DNA from: Leptofilum sp965223285
Lineage (GTDB): Bacteria; Chloroflexota; Anaerolineae; Promineifilales; Promineifilaceae
Direction of reading: 5' to 3'
Assembly: GCF_965223285.1 (NCBI RefSeq)
Contig: NZ_OZ244997.1
Coordinates: 4,712,001-4,776,000 of the forward strand
DNA length: 64,000 bases
The position numbers were made by a program, and so were the translations under genes. Below, in pieces: positions 8,221 to 16,565 of the stretch. How positions within the stretch are numbered: position 1 is the first letter of the stretch; every line of letters starts with the position of its first letter. The notes beneath the pieces are model-generated. The model saw nothing but the letters and a program-made list of their open reading frames with translations. It had not been told where the DNA came from and made no database searches.

Positions 8221-8934
8221 ATGGAACAGGTAGCTTCCCAAATTAGCATCAAAGGCATCCGTGAAGGGTTGCTGATCACGGTTCCGGACCATGGCTCTTT
8301 TGCTGATTTGCTGCCGTTGCTTACGGCCGAATTAGCCCAAAAGCAAGCGTTTTTGCAGGGAAGCCAGGTGGCCTTGCAGGTTGGTTATCGTAACTTGGGC
8401 AAGGATGAGCTGCGCGAGCTGCAACTGCTGTTTGAGCAAAATCAGCTAGAGCTGTGGGCTGTGCTGGCTGATAAACCCGATACACGGCAAGCTGCTCGCG
8501 AATTGACTCTGGCAACACGTCTGTCTGGCAGCCAGACTGATTTAAACGGCAACTTTTTGTCGCAATCAGCAGAGCCAGAAACGGCCGTTCCTCAGGAAGA
8601 GACGCCTCGAGGGGGGCTTATTCTTAAAGAAACGCTGCGTTCAGGCCGCTCAATTTACCATGAGGGGCACGTGGTGATCATTGGAGATGTGAACCCCGGT
8701 GCAGAGGTTGTGGCCAGCGGCGACGTGATTGTGTGGGGGCGGCTACGGGGTTTGGTTCATGCTGGGGCGTTGGGGGATGAAACGGCCGTTATTTGCGCGC
8801 TTGAACTTAGCCCAACCCAGCTGCGCATCGCCAACCAAATTGCCATCGCCCCAGAGGAGAAGGGGCGTCGAGCAATCCCCGAACAGGCGGCTATCCGCAA
8901 CGGCCAAATTGTGGCCGAAATGTGGCAAAGATAA
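8221..8934 (+). CDS. minC: Septum site-determining protein MinC
   Basis: 237-residue inhibitor of FtsZ assembly that keeps the division ring at midcell when recruited to the membrane by MinD. The N-terminal domain (about 1-105) is divergent, as usual. The C-terminal beta-helix (about 130-220) is clear: LRSGRSIYHEGHVVIIGDV, NPGAEVVASGDVIVWGRLRGLVHAG, followed by the CALELSPTQLRIA segment that contacts MinD. The two domains are joined by a linker near 110-128 that includes an octamer-encoded ETAVPQEE. It begins a minC-minD-minE-rodA run on the plus strand. Its stop codon is followed at once by a word-repeat spacer (8937-8990). Confidence 0.93.
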   Translation: MEQVASQISIKGIREGLLITVPDHGSFADLLPLLTAELAQKQAFLQGSQVALQVGYRNLGKDELRELQLLFEQNQLELWAVLADKPDTRQAARELTLATRLSGSQTDLNGNFLSQSAEPETAVPQEETPRGGLILKETLRSGRSIYHEGHVVIIGDVNPGAEVVASGDVIVWGRLRGLVHAGALGDETAVICALELSPTQLRIANQIAIAPEEKGRRAIPEQAAIRNGQIVAEMWQR

Positions 8935-8936
8935 AA

Positions 8937-8990
8937 AAGGGAGATTGGAGACTGGAGTTTAGCCAATCTCCAGTCTCTAATCTCTTTTAC
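8937..8990. repeat. GAGATTGGAGA-family word repeat between minC and minD
   Basis: GAGATTGGAGACTGGAG is answered by CAATCTCCAGTCTCTAATC, forming a hairpin in the short gap between two co-directional Min genes. The same words occur at 50622-50680 (murD-mraY gap) and inside the coding sequence at 20792-20818. Confidence 0.75.
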
Positions 8991-9003
8991 AGGAGACATC
9001 ATT

Positions 9004-9807
9004 ATGAGTGGAAAAGTGGTAACCATAACATCAGGCAAGGGGGGCGTGGGCAAGACGACCGTGACGGCCAACATTGCCTCTGCCCTGGCAATGCTAGGCA
9101 AGAAGGTCGTTGCCATTGACGCCGACATCGGTTTACGCAACCTGGATGTGGTCATGGGGCTGGAAAATCGCATTGTGTATGATTTGGTCGATGTCATCGA
9201 AGGCCGCTGCCGTCTGCGCCAGGCGATGATCAAAGATAAACGCCAGCCCGATTTATACCTTATCCCTGCCGCCCAAACCCGCGACAAGATGGCCGTTAGC
9301 CCATCGGATATGCTGCTGGTTTGCGATGAGCTGCGGCAGGAGATGGATTACATTATCATCGACTCGCCAGCTGGCATTGAGCGCGGCTTTCGTAACGCTG
9401 TTGCCCCCGCCGATGAAGTCCTTATCGTGACGAACCCGGAAGTTTCGGCCGTGCGCGATGCTGATCGTATCATTGGCTTACTAGAGGCTGAAGAAAAAGG
9501 GCCGGGGCGGCTCATTATCAATCGGTTGAAGCCAGCCATGGTCGCCCGAGGCGATATGTTATCAATTGATGATGTGATTGACATTTTGGCCGTCGATTTG
9601 ATTGGCGTGATTCAGGAGGATGAGTCAATTTTGGTTTCATCTAACCGGGGGACGCCTGTAGCCATGAACGGCATGAATGGTTCTAGCGCGAGTCAGGCGT
9701 TTCGTAATGTGGCGCAACGACTAGAAGGGGAGACAGTGCCATTTATTGACCTAACAGCCAAGGCTAGTTTGTTGGATCGTTTTAATAGTTGGTTTAGCAA
9801 GAGCTAA
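9004..9807 (+). CDS. minD: Septum site-determining ATPase MinD
   Basis: 267-residue ParA/MinD-type ATPase that binds the membrane in its ATP form, recruits MinC and oscillates under control of MinE. The deviant Walker A motif SGKGGVGKTT is at residues 9-18, with the signature Lys. Switch motifs DADIGLRNLDVVMGLE and DYIIIDSPAGIERG are intact. The C-terminus ends in an amphipathic stretch (SLLDRFNSWFSKS) that fits the membrane-targeting helix. It is preceded by CAGGAGACATCATT, a good ribosome-binding site, and followed 12 bp later by minE. Confidence 0.96.
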   Translation: MSGKVVTITSGKGGVGKTTVTANIASALAMLGKKVVAIDADIGLRNLDVVMGLENRIVYDLVDVIEGRCRLRQAMIKDKRQPDLYLIPAAQTRDKMAVSPSDMLLVCDELRQEMDYIIIDSPAGIERGFRNAVAPADEVLIVTNPEVSAVRDADRIIGLLEAEEKGPGRLIINRLKPAMVARGDMLSIDDVIDILAVDLIGVIQEDESILVSSNRGTPVAMNGMNGSSASQAFRNVAQRLEGETVPFIDLTAKASLLDRFNSWFSKS

Positions 9808-9819
9808 TAGGAGTATGCA

Positions 9820-10095
9820 ATGAATTGGTTCGAGCGACTGTTAGGGAAAAAAGAGAAAAGTGGTGCTACAGCGAAACAGCGGCTGCAAATGGTGCTGATT
9901 CACGATCGGGCTGACGTGTCGCCCGGTTTGCTGGAGCAAATTAAGGACGACATCATTGAGGTGATTGCCAAACGGCTGGAAATTAACCCGGACAACGTGG
10001 TGGTCAATCTGGACAACACGACGCAGGAAAGCCGGTTGGTGGCGGAGATTCCGCTGTTGCAGCAGAACGGCCGTCGCCGGGCAACTGCTCAATAA
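9820..10095 (+). CDS. minE: Cell division topological specificity factor MinE
   Basis: 91-residue activator of the MinD ATPase, giving spatial specificity to MinC inhibition. The N-terminal amphipathic segment MNWFERLLGK is the membrane/MinD-contact region, the KQRLQMVLIHDRADVSP segment is the conserved anti-MinCD helix, and DDIIEVIAKRLEINPDNVVVNLD forms the dimerisation domain. Length fits the family (85-95). It is translated 12 bp after minD. The C-terminal NGRRRA is encoded across an ACGGCCGT octamer, and the hairpin at 10102-10165 follows. Confidence 0.94.
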   Translation: MNWFERLLGKKEKSGATAKQRLQMVLIHDRADVSPGLLEQIKDDIIEVIAKRLEINPDNVVVNLDNTTQESRLVAEIPLLQQNGRRRATAQ

Positions 10096-10101
10096 ACGGA
10101 T

Positions 10102-10165
10102 AAACTTCAAAAGTCTGGAACGCTACTGGTCAATTGCGAGCATGTTCGCAAGACTTTTGAAGTTT
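10102..10165 (+). terminator. Nested hairpin after minE
   Basis: AAACTTCAAAAGTCT (10102-10116) pairs perfectly with AGACTTTTGAAGTTT (10151-10165), and a second stem, TTGCGA/TTCGCAA, lies inside near 10134-10150. The structure could terminate or attenuate transcription between minE and rodA. Confidence 0.5.
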
Positions 10166-10236
10166 TAGCAGGTAAATCTGAATAGTTTCTGTAAAAATGC
10201 CGCTCGGTGTCGCCATCGGGCGGTTTGCGTTTTACA

Positions 10237-11367
10237 ATGGTGGGCATGGTTGATCAGGTTCGACGCACATCTGTCTGGCGCTATTTTGATATTTGGTTGG
10301 TAGCGGCCGTTTTGCTCCTTACTGGTTATGGTATCTTGATGATCAGTAGTGCGGTGACGGGTGCGCCTTTGCAGGCAGGTCTGCCTGCTGACCAGGTGCA
10401 GTGGGCGATTATCGGTGTGGTGCTTATGCTGGTGGTTGCCACAATTGATTATCGCGTTTTTACCTCGTCCCACTGGTACATCTATGCGGGGTTGCTGTTA
10501 ACCTTGGTGTTGGTCTTGGTGGCGGGTGCCTTGGGGAATGACACGCGCCGCTGGATTGCCATTCCGGGGATTGATATTCGCATTCAGCCGTCGGAATTCG
10601 GCCGTATTTTTCTGCCAGTGATGTTTGGCCAATTTTTAGCTGGTCGTCGCGACCGTATTAGCCGCTTTTCCAACACGATTACCTCGCTTATTTACGTGGG
10701 CGTGCCCATCGCCCTTATCTTTTTGCAGCCAGATTTGGGTATGTCGATTTTGTACATTTCGGTCTGGTTTGTGATGATTTGGTTGGCCGGATTGCCGCTA
10801 TCCCATTTCGCTATTTTGGCAGTTTTGGGGATTGGGACGCTAGCGGCCGTTTTCCCATTCTTGGCCGATTATCAGCAGGAGCGGATTACTACCTTCGTTA
10901 ACCCCGAAGATGCAGATGAGGATGACATTTTTAACATTGAGCAGGCCCAGATCAGCATTGGTTCCGGTGGCTGGTGGGGCAAAGGGTACCTTAACGGCAC
11001 GCAGAGCCAGCTCGGTTTTTTGCGGGTTCAGCACACAGACTTCATCTTTTCGGTGGTGACAGAGGAAATGGGGCTGTTGTTTGGCTCGCTGGTGGTGGTT
11101 TTGCTCATTGGCTTTATTCTATGGCGCATTTTGCGTGTTGCCTGGCTCACGCCCGATCTGGCGGGCAAATATATTTGTGTCGGCATTGCCACGGTGATTT
11201 TCTTTCAAACGGCCGTAAATATCGGTATGAATGTCCGTTTGGTGCCAGTTACTGGGCTTACCCTCCCTTTTGTAAGCTATGGTGGCAGCTCACTCACCAC
11301 CTTATTCATTGGTATTGGCCTTGTCCAGTCCGTCCTCATGCGCCACCGTAAGCAGGAATTCGGATAG
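10237..11367 (+). CDS. rodA: Rod shape-determining glycosyltransferase RodA (SEDS family)
   Basis: Polytopic SEDS protein that polymerises lipid II during side-wall elongation together with a class B PBP. About ten membrane segments are visible. Diagnostic stretches are RRWIAIPGIDIRIQPSEFGR, the QPDLGMSILY segment, VTEEMGLLFG and the C-terminal NIGMNVRLVPVTGLTLPFVSYGGSS. The NIGM..R..PVTGLTLPFVSYGG form points to RodA rather than FtsW, and a separate ftsW is present at 47957. The frame is open from GTG 10207, but ATG 10237 (376 residues) better fits the family start; ATG 10246 is also possible. No matching elongasome PBP or mreB lies in the window. It probably shares the minCDE transcript unless the hairpin before it terminates. 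Confidence 0.9.
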   Translation: MVGMVDQVRRTSVWRYFDIWLVAAVLLLTGYGILMISSAVTGAPLQAGLPADQVQWAIIGVVLMLVVATIDYRVFTSSHWYIYAGLLLTLVLVLVAGALGNDTRRWIAIPGIDIRIQPSEFGRIFLPVMFGQFLAGRRDRISRFSNTITSLIYVGVPIALIFLQPDLGMSILYISVWFVMIWLAGLPLSHFAILAVLGIGTLAAVFPFLADYQQERITTFVNPEDADEDDIFNIEQAQISIGSGGWWGKGYLNGTQSQLGFLRVQHTDFIFSVVTEEMGLLFGSLVVVLLIGFILWRILRVAWLTPDLAGKYICVGIATVIFFQTAVNIGMNVRLVPVTGLTLPFVSYGGSSLTTLFIGIGLVQSVLMRHRKQEFG

Positions 11368-11377
11368 GATTTTTTAT

Positions 11378-11430
11378 ACGAAGAGACAAAGAAAAAAGGG
11401 ACAAAGTGAAGAATTTCTTTGTTTCTTCGT
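11378..11430 (+). terminator. Hairpin after rodA (CTTTGTCTCTTCG family)
   Basis: ACGAAGAGACAAAGAAA (11378-11394) pairs with TTTCTTTGTTTCTTCGT (11414-11430) with one mismatch. It is the same word family as the perfect hairpin at 2122-2173. It lies right after the rodA stop. About 115 bp later a CTCTGTGATCTCTGTGGC word (11546-11564) matches the one near 1805-1820. Confidence 0.55.
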
Positions 11431-11585
11431 GTCCAAATTCCCAATTTCCATTGTGGAAGCTGTTGGCTGAATCCAGTATACTCCCCACTCATTTTTTAAT
11501 ATTAAGCGAAGAAGTTGCAGAAAAGAGGCAGTATTCTCTTAAATCTCTGTGATCTCTGTGGCTAAAAATAATTCAGAAAGGTTGT

Positions 11586-13067
11586 ATGACCGTTAGAACA
11601 CGATTTGCACCCAGCCCCACGGGCTATCTACACATTGGCGGCGTATGGGCAGCACTGTTTGCTTGGCTATATGCGCGGCGGCACGGCGGCCAATTTTTGC
11701 TCCGCATTGAAGATACAGACACCAAGCGCACCGTTCCTGGTGCGCTGGAAAGTTTGATGGCCAGCCTGCGCTGGTTTGGCATTGATTGGGACGAAGGGCC
11801 AGATGTAGGCGGCGAGTTTGGGCCGTATATCCAGACAGAGCGGAAGGAACTGTATCAAACATGGGCTAACTGGCTCATCGAAAATGACTACGCTTACAAA
11901 TGCTTTGCCACGCCGGAAGAATTGGCTGAGATGCGGCGAGAATTGGAGGCAAAGGGAGACCGTTCTGGCTACGATCGCCGCTACCGGGATTTGCCGGCAG
12001 CAGAAGTGGCCAAGCTAGAAGCAGAGGGTCGTGAGTACGTGATTCGCTTTAAGATGCCGCTTGGTGGGCAAACGGCCGTTCCCGACCTGCTCCGTGGCGA
12101 TGTAATTTTTGACAATGCTCAGTTCACCGATTACGTCCTGCTTAAATCCAACGGCCTACCTACCTACCATTTGGCCCACGTGGTGGATGACCATTTCATG
12201 CAAATTAGCCACGTCACGCGCGGCGTAGAGTGGCTCAACACCGCCCCGATTCACGTGAATCTGTTTAAAGCCTTTGGTTGGGAACTGCCCGTTTACGTGC
12301 ATTTGCCCGTCATTTTGAACCCCAGCGGCAAAGGCAAACTGAGTAAGCGGCACCAGGCATTCACCGATGCAGGCACCGAAATTTTAGTGCGCGCTTCCGA
12401 ATTTATGGAAGGAGGCTACCTGCCAGAAGCGGTACTTAACTTTTTGGCAAACATTGGCTGGACGTTTGGCGACGACATCGAGAAGTTCACGATGGCCGAG
12501 GCGATTGAACGGTTTGATCTGGCAACAGTTAGCCCGACCCCAATTAAACTGCCCTACAGCAAGCTGGATTGGCTCAATGGCCAATACATTCAAGAGATGG
12601 AACCATTGGAACTGGCCAGGGCGGTACGGCCGTATCTACATGCTGCTGGTTTAGAAGTGAACGTAGATGCTCTGTTGGTTGTTATGCCGCCTATGCGCGT
12701 GCGCCTCAAACGCTTCCCTGATGCCATTCCCTTTTTGCGCTTTTTATCTGAGGAGATGCCCTTGCCAGAAAGTGCGGAAGCTGTCACACATAAACATTTG
12801 CCGCTGGAGGCCGCTGCCGCTGCCTTCCGCGAAGCGCGCGACGTGCTGGCAGATTTAGAACCATTCACGCTGGAAACAATTAGTGCCAACCTGATGGCCA
12901 TTGGCGAAAAACATACGGGCAACGGCAAAGCCGGCCCCTTCTTGGGGCAGATGCGATTGGCGGTAACTGGGCAGAAGGTGTCACCTCCCCTGTTTGAATC
13001 TGTGGTTGCTTTGGGGCGTGAGCGCGTTGTGGCCCGATTAGACCAAATCTTGCCACTTTTTGATTAG
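11586..13067 (+). CDS. gltX: Glutamyl-tRNA synthetase
   Basis: 493-residue class I aminoacyl-tRNA synthetase that charges tRNA with glutamate. The HIGH-type motif is PSPTGYLHIGG (residues 8-18) and the KMSKS-type loop is KGKLSKRHQAF (near residue 250). The binding segment NDYAYKCFATPEELAEMRRE is typical of bacterial GluRS. Length is normal. The next gene is tRNA-Gln, 58 bp away. No GlnRS is seen here; most Chloroflexota make Gln-tRNA indirectly by charging tRNA-Gln with Glu and amidating it by GatCAB, so this enzyme may be non-discriminating. That part is inference. Confidence 0.95.
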   Translation: MTVRTRFAPSPTGYLHIGGVWAALFAWLYARRHGGQFLLRIEDTDTKRTVPGALESLMASLRWFGIDWDEGPDVGGEFGPYIQTERKELYQTWANWLIENDYAYKCFATPEELAEMRRELEAKGDRSGYDRRYRDLPAAEVAKLEAEGREYVIRFKMPLGGQTAVPDLLRGDVIFDNAQFTDYVLLKSNGLPTYHLAHVVDDHFMQISHVTRGVEWLNTAPIHVNLFKAFGWELPVYVHLPVILNPSGKGKLSKRHQAFTDAGTEILVRASEFMEGGYLPEAVLNFLANIGWTFGDDIEKFTMAEAIERFDLATVSPTPIKLPYSKLDWLNGQYIQEMEPLELARAVRPYLHAAGLEVNVDALLVVMPPMRVRLKRFPDAIPFLRFLSEEMPLPESAEAVTHKHLPLEAAAAAFREARDVLADLEPFTLETISANLMAIGEKHTGNGKAGPFLGQMRLAVTGQKVSPPLFESVVALGRERVVARLDQILPLFD

Positions 13068-13125
13068 CTGCAGTTTGTCATGCCAGGGGGCTTTTGGTAA
13101 AATCTCGCTTCGTTCAGCCAAACAG

Positions 13126-13196
13126 TGCGGGATAGTTTAATGGCAGAACCGGCGGCTCTGAACCGTCTAGTCCAGGTTCGAATCCTGGTCCCGCAG
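13126..13196 (+). tRNA. tRNA-Gln (anticodon CTG)
   Basis: A 71-base cloverleaf can be drawn by hand. The acceptor stem TGCGGGA pairs with TCCCGCA. The D-arm is GTTTAATGGCAGAAC. The anticodon stem GGCGG/CCGTC holds loop CTCTGAA with anticodon CTG. The T-arm is CCAGG-TTCGAAT-CCTGG. The discriminator base is G, and CCA is not encoded. The CTG anticodon reads CAG, so it is a glutamine tRNA. It follows gltX by 58 bp on the same strand and is followed 17 bp later by a strong terminator, so it may be co-transcribed with gltX. Confidence 0.93.
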
Positions 13197-13212
13197 CTAC
13201 CAGTTTTTCAGC

Positions 13213-13250
13213 AAAAAGAACATGGCATTGGTCATGTTCTTTTTTTATTT
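13213..13250 (+). terminator. Rho-independent terminator after tRNA-Gln
   Basis: AAAGAACATG and CATGTTCTTT form a 10 bp stem with an 8-base loop, directly followed by a run of seven T. This is the clearest intrinsic terminator in the window and ends the gltX-tRNA unit. Confidence 0.9.
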
Positions 13251-13570
13251 GTGCACTGTGCTACTTGCCAGTTGGGAGATTTGGCTAAATATGGGGGTGT
13301 GCCGCATAAAACCTGATGAAACCGCCAAATGTGGGGGATTTTGGCAAACTTTTTTCTCGCTTTTGCGTATAAGTTGGTAGCTGCATTTTCCCAAGCTACC
13401 TTGAGAGCATCTTTAAGGTTCCAAACATCCGGTCGGTAGCTGTTGGCGAAAATGCGGTATAATAAAAGCGCGTTGTATTATGACAACAATAGGCTGTATG
13501 AATACGGCCGTAATTGCAGCGGCACGGCTGGGAATTCAAATCAGCCTGCTACTCTGAAAAGGAGACAACA
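13251..13570 (+). promoter_or_regulatory. Regulatory region upstream of the band-7 gene
   Basis: 320 bp with no credible gene. Two direct copies of AAATnTGGGGG lie 40 bp apart (13287-13297 and 13327-13337); similar copies precede nrdR. A TATAAT sits at 13458-13463 and a TTGTATTATGACAACA word at about 13474, related to the minC promoter repeats. An octamer is at about 13503. A clear -35 element was not found for the TATAAT. Confidence 0.4.
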
Positions 13571-14383
13571 ATGGAATTCTTAATCCCCATCATTTGCGTC
13601 GTTGGTGTCGGGTTAATTGTTTTACTGATCGCCTCAATCCGCATCGTGCAGGAATATGAACGTGGCGTCATCTTTCGGTTAGGTCGTGTGATGGGTGCCA
13701 AAGGGCCGGGGCTTTTCTTCATCATTCCCATCATCGACAAAATGGTGAAGGTCGATTTGCGTACCATTACCCTGGACGTACCCGCCCAAGAAGCCATCAC
13801 GGGTGATAACGTGACGGTGAAAGTGAATGCGGTCGTGTACTTCCGCGTGGTCGATCCTACTGCTGCTATTATCCAGGTAGAAGATTTTCGTCGGGCCACC
13901 TGGCAAATTGCCCAAACTAGCCTGCGGAACGTGATTGGTCAATCCATGATGGACCAAATTTTGCAGGATCGTGAGCAAATTAACGACACGCTGCAACACA
14001 TCATTGATGAAGCAACCGAGCCCTGGGGTGTGAAGGTTTCCATCGTCGAGATCAAAGACGTGGAGCTGAACAGCACGATGGTGCGGGCAATGGCACGGCA
14101 AGCTGAAGCAGAGCGTGAGCGTCGGGCCAAAATCATCCAGGCTGAGGGTGACTTCCAATCTGCCCAGAAGCTATCTGAGGCGGCGCGCATCATGAACTCT
14201 GAGCCAGGCGCAATGACTTTGCGTTACCTGCAAACATTGGTGGAGATTGGCGTGGAGCAAAACACGACCACTATCTTCCCCATTCCGATTGACATCATTT
14301 CTGAGTTTATCACGGCGAAGAATAAGTCAGACGCTACGCCGACGGCCAAGCTAGATGAGCCAGCTAGTGATGATGCTGAGTAG
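13571..14383 (+). CDS. SPFH/band-7 (stomatin-like, slipin) membrane protein
   Basis: 270-residue membrane-anchored SPFH protein. One N-terminal membrane segment (about 4-27, IPIICVVGVGLIVLLIAS) is followed by the slipin signature YERGVIFRLGRVMGAKGPGLFFIIP, the band-7 core DVPAQEAITGDNVTVKVNAVVYFRVVDP, and a helical tail (ARQAEAERERRAKIIQAEGDFQSA). Slipins assemble ring scaffolds in the cytoplasmic membrane and often recruit a NfeD partner or a protease; no nfeD gene is next to it. An upstream in-frame start exists at 13514, but ATG 13571 has GGAGACAACA in front and matches the family N-terminus. A terminator follows at once. Confidence 0.9.
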   Translation: MEFLIPIICVVGVGLIVLLIASIRIVQEYERGVIFRLGRVMGAKGPGLFFIIPIIDKMVKVDLRTITLDVPAQEAITGDNVTVKVNAVVYFRVVDPTAAIIQVEDFRRATWQIAQTSLRNVIGQSMMDQILQDREQINDTLQHIIDEATEPWGVKVSIVEIKDVELNSTMVRAMARQAEAERERRAKIIQAEGDFQSAQKLSEAARIMNSEPGAMTLRYLQTLVEIGVEQNTTTIFPIPIDIISEFITAKNKSDATPTAKLDEPASDDAE

Positions 14384-14399
14384 TTAAAAACGTTTTACT

Positions 14400-14434
14400 G
14401 CGGGTGGGTTCACACTGAACTCACCCGCTTTTTT
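14400..14434 (+). terminator. Rho-independent terminator after the band-7 gene
   Basis: GCGGGTG..TTCA and TGAA..CACCCGC form a stem of about 11 pairs with a bulge, followed by six T. It overlaps the leader of the next gene, whose TTG start is at 14445, so the peptidase gene must have its promoter inside the band-7 gene or be reached by read-through. Confidence 0.85.
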
Positions 14435-14444
14435 AGGTGTCACT

Positions 14445-15785
14445 TTGCCTCGTCGATCCATTTTCCTGCTTCTTTTGCCTCTTTTATTGCTAATCTCTTG
14501 CTCCTTACTACAGGGGCCACAACAACTTACCATTCCCACCCCGCCCGGCGGTACGCCATTTTCTAGCATTGCCCAGGCTGGTCCGCTGATTACAGACCCA
14601 GAAGGTAACGTGATTGAGGGAACGAATCCAGATTTGCGAACGCTGCTGGAGCAGGTGTCTCGGCAAAATTTGGTGGGATATGTGCAAACGTTGCAAGGTT
14701 TCAATACGCGCAACACCTACAGCGTTACGGATGAGGAAGGCCTTGGCATCGGGGCAGCCCGTCGCTGGATTTTTAATGAGTTCATTCGGGTGGGAAACGG
14801 CCGTCTCCTCGTCGAGGTTGATGAATTTCCAGTGAATCAGGGCGGGGTGGTGTACAACCAGCAGAACATTGTGGCTACGCTGCAAGGCACCGGCGCGCAT
14901 CCTGGCGTGATTGTGATTGGAGCCCATTACGATTCGCGCACGATTGATCCGCTGAACGGTAGCAGCTTTTCCCCCGGTGCCAACGACAATGGTTCTGGCG
15001 TAGCCGCCTTGCTGGAAACCGCCCGCGTGTTGAGTTCCCGCGAGTGGAGCCAGACGATAATTTTTGTGGCTTTTGCTGCCGAAGAGCAGAATCGGCTGGG
15101 CAGCACCCATTTTGTTACGGAGCGACTGCTGCAAGGCTGGCGTTTCGACGGCATGATGAGCCTGGACATTGTGGGTGGCCGACCGGGCATACCCCAATCG
15201 GTGCGGCTTTTTTCGCCAGGGCCAAATGGCTCGCCTCCGCGACAGCTGGCCCGCTACATCAATTTTGTAGGCACTCTCTACCTGCCAGAGTTTCCATACA
15301 CGTTGATTGATGCGGAGGATAGAGACGGCCGCTACAGCGATCACATTAGCTTTTTACAGGCGGGCATTCCCGCCGTGCGCATAACCGAATCCCAGGAAGA
15401 CCCCAACCGGCAGCACAACAGCGGCGATACGGCCGAATGGCTCGATTACGATTATCTACGGCGGGTGACGCAGCTTACGATTGCACTGTTGGGTAATGCA
15501 GCCGGCGCGCCTGCCCAGCCGGTGGCACCAGCACTGTCGCCAATGGCCGAGCCAGGCGCGTACATTCTCACTTGGATTCCAGACAGTGCCGCTGCCGGCT
15601 ATGCAATCTCCTTCCGGCCGGTAGGAACTACGGCGTACCCGCAGTTTCGTTATGTCAATGCCAGCGAGGCAGGTAACGTAGCAATTACAGGCTTAGACCC
15701 AGCAGTGCAATATGCGGTGAGCATTGCCGGACTGGACGGAAACGGCCGTATTGGCCTCTTCTCCGCAGAAGTTTTGACCCCCTAA
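14445..15785 (+). CDS. M28-family zinc aminopeptidase lipoprotein with C-terminal FN3-like domain
   Basis: 446-residue exported metallopeptidase. The start is a lipoprotein signal (FLLLLPLLLLISC, lipobox Cys near residue 19). The catalytic M28 domain shows its two-zinc ligands in order: IGAHYDSR (about 157-164), GANDNGSGVAALLE (about 180-193), VAFAAEEQNRLGS with the general base Glu pair, MSLDIVG, and YSDHISF near 300. The last 85 residues (LTWIPDSAAAGYAISF to VSIAGLDGNGRIG) look like one fibronectin type III domain. Start codon is TTG; no better start is in frame. Its role would be digestion of peptides at the outer face of the membrane. It probably depends on read-through or an internal promoter. 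Confidence 0.85.
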   Translation: MPRRSIFLLLLPLLLLISCSLLQGPQQLTIPTPPGGTPFSSIAQAGPLITDPEGNVIEGTNPDLRTLLEQVSRQNLVGYVQTLQGFNTRNTYSVTDEEGLGIGAARRWIFNEFIRVGNGRLLVEVDEFPVNQGGVVYNQQNIVATLQGTGAHPGVIVIGAHYDSRTIDPLNGSSFSPGANDNGSGVAALLETARVLSSREWSQTIIFVAFAAEEQNRLGSTHFVTERLLQGWRFDGMMSLDIVGGRPGIPQSVRLFSPGPNGSPPRQLARYINFVGTLYLPEFPYTLIDAEDRDGRYSDHISFLQAGIPAVRITESQEDPNRQHNSGDTAEWLDYDYLRRVTQLTIALLGNAAGAPAQPVAPALSPMAEPGAYILTWIPDSAAAGYAISFRPVGTTAYPQFRYVNASEAGNVAITGLDPAVQYAVSIAGLDGNGRIGLFSAEVLTP

Positions 15786-15805
15786 AGTCAAAAATAACAA
15801 GCAAG

Positions 15806-15858
15806 CAAAGATTACGCAGATTGAAAGGGTAGAATCTGGTAAATCTGCGCAATCTTTG
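15806..15858. terminator. Bidirectional hairpin between convergent genes (GCAGATT family)
   Basis: AAAGATTACGCAGATT and AATCTGCGCAATCTTT are near-perfect complements around an 18-base loop, lying between the convergent peptidase and metallo-hydrolase genes. It could end both transcripts. Its words match the repeat at 3828-3902. Confidence 0.6.
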
Positions 15859-15875
15859 ACAAATACATTGTTTGG

Positions 15876-16565
15876 TTACGGCAGTTCGTAAGTTTCATCT
15901 ACTTTGAGGATGACGGGAGTAACGGCCGTTTCATTTTTCACGCTCTCCGCCCACGCATCTACATCAATGGCAATGGGCGGCCAGGTGTTGTAATGGCAGG
16001 GAATCACCGTCTTTGGCTTTAGATAGTCCAGTGCCAGCACCGAATCTTCCGGCCCCATCGTGAAATTATCCCCCACCGGCAAAATAGCCACATCAATGCC
16101 AGCCCGGCCAATCAACGCCATATCTGAAAAGAGTGCCGTGTCGCCAGCAATGTACAGCGTCTTTCCGTCCGCCATTACCAAGTAACCACCGGGGTCGCCA
16201 CCGTAACTTCCGTCCGGCAAACCAGAACTGTGCAAAGCGGCCGTCATTTTCACGCGGCCAAAGGGAAAGTTGAAGCCGCCGCCTGTGTTCATGGCGTGAA
16301 CATTGTCATGCCCCTGCGCCCCAATCCAGTTGCAAATCTCAAAATTGCCAATCACTTTGGCGCCAGTACGTATGGCCAGCCCGACTGTGTCGGCAATATG
16401 GTCGCCGTGGCCGTGGGTTTGCAGGATGAAGTCAGCGGCAACATCGCTAGCACTGGTTTGTGCCGATGGGTTATTGCCCGCAAAAAAGGGATCAACCACA
16501 ACGTTTATGCCGTTGATGTTTAGCGAAAACGTTGCATGACCGTGCCAGGTAATTGAAATTGACAT
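15876..16565 (-). CDS. Metal-dependent hydrolase, UPF0173 (metallo-beta-lactamase fold)
   Basis: 229-residue MBL-fold protein of the UPF0173/YtkL group. The N-terminus MSISITWHGHATFSLNING and the metal motif QTHGHGDHIADT (H-x-H-x-D-H), with later GDTALFSDM and PCHYNTWPPI, are the family pattern. Substrate is not known for the family; RNA or lactone hydrolysis cannot be assumed. The frame is open further upstream, but ATG 16565 has AGGAGG nine bases before it and matches family length. Its promoter lies in the short gap upstream, which also holds the terminator of the next gene. Confidence 0.88.
   Translation of the reverse strand: MSISITWHGHATFSLNINGINVVVDPFFAGNNPSAQTSASDVAADFILQTHGHGDHIADTVGLAIRTGAKVIGNFEICNWIGAQGHDNVHAMNTGGGFNFPFGRVKMTAALHSSGLPDGSYGGDPGGYLVMADGKTLYIAGDTALFSDMALIGRAGIDVAILPVGDNFTMGPEDSVLALDYLKPKTVIPCHYNTWPPIAIDVDAWAESVKNETAVTPVILKVDETYELP

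Noticed and set aside
13125..13316. A 63-residue frame across the tRNA and its terminator
   Set aside because: The tRNA cloverleaf and the terminator explain this DNA.
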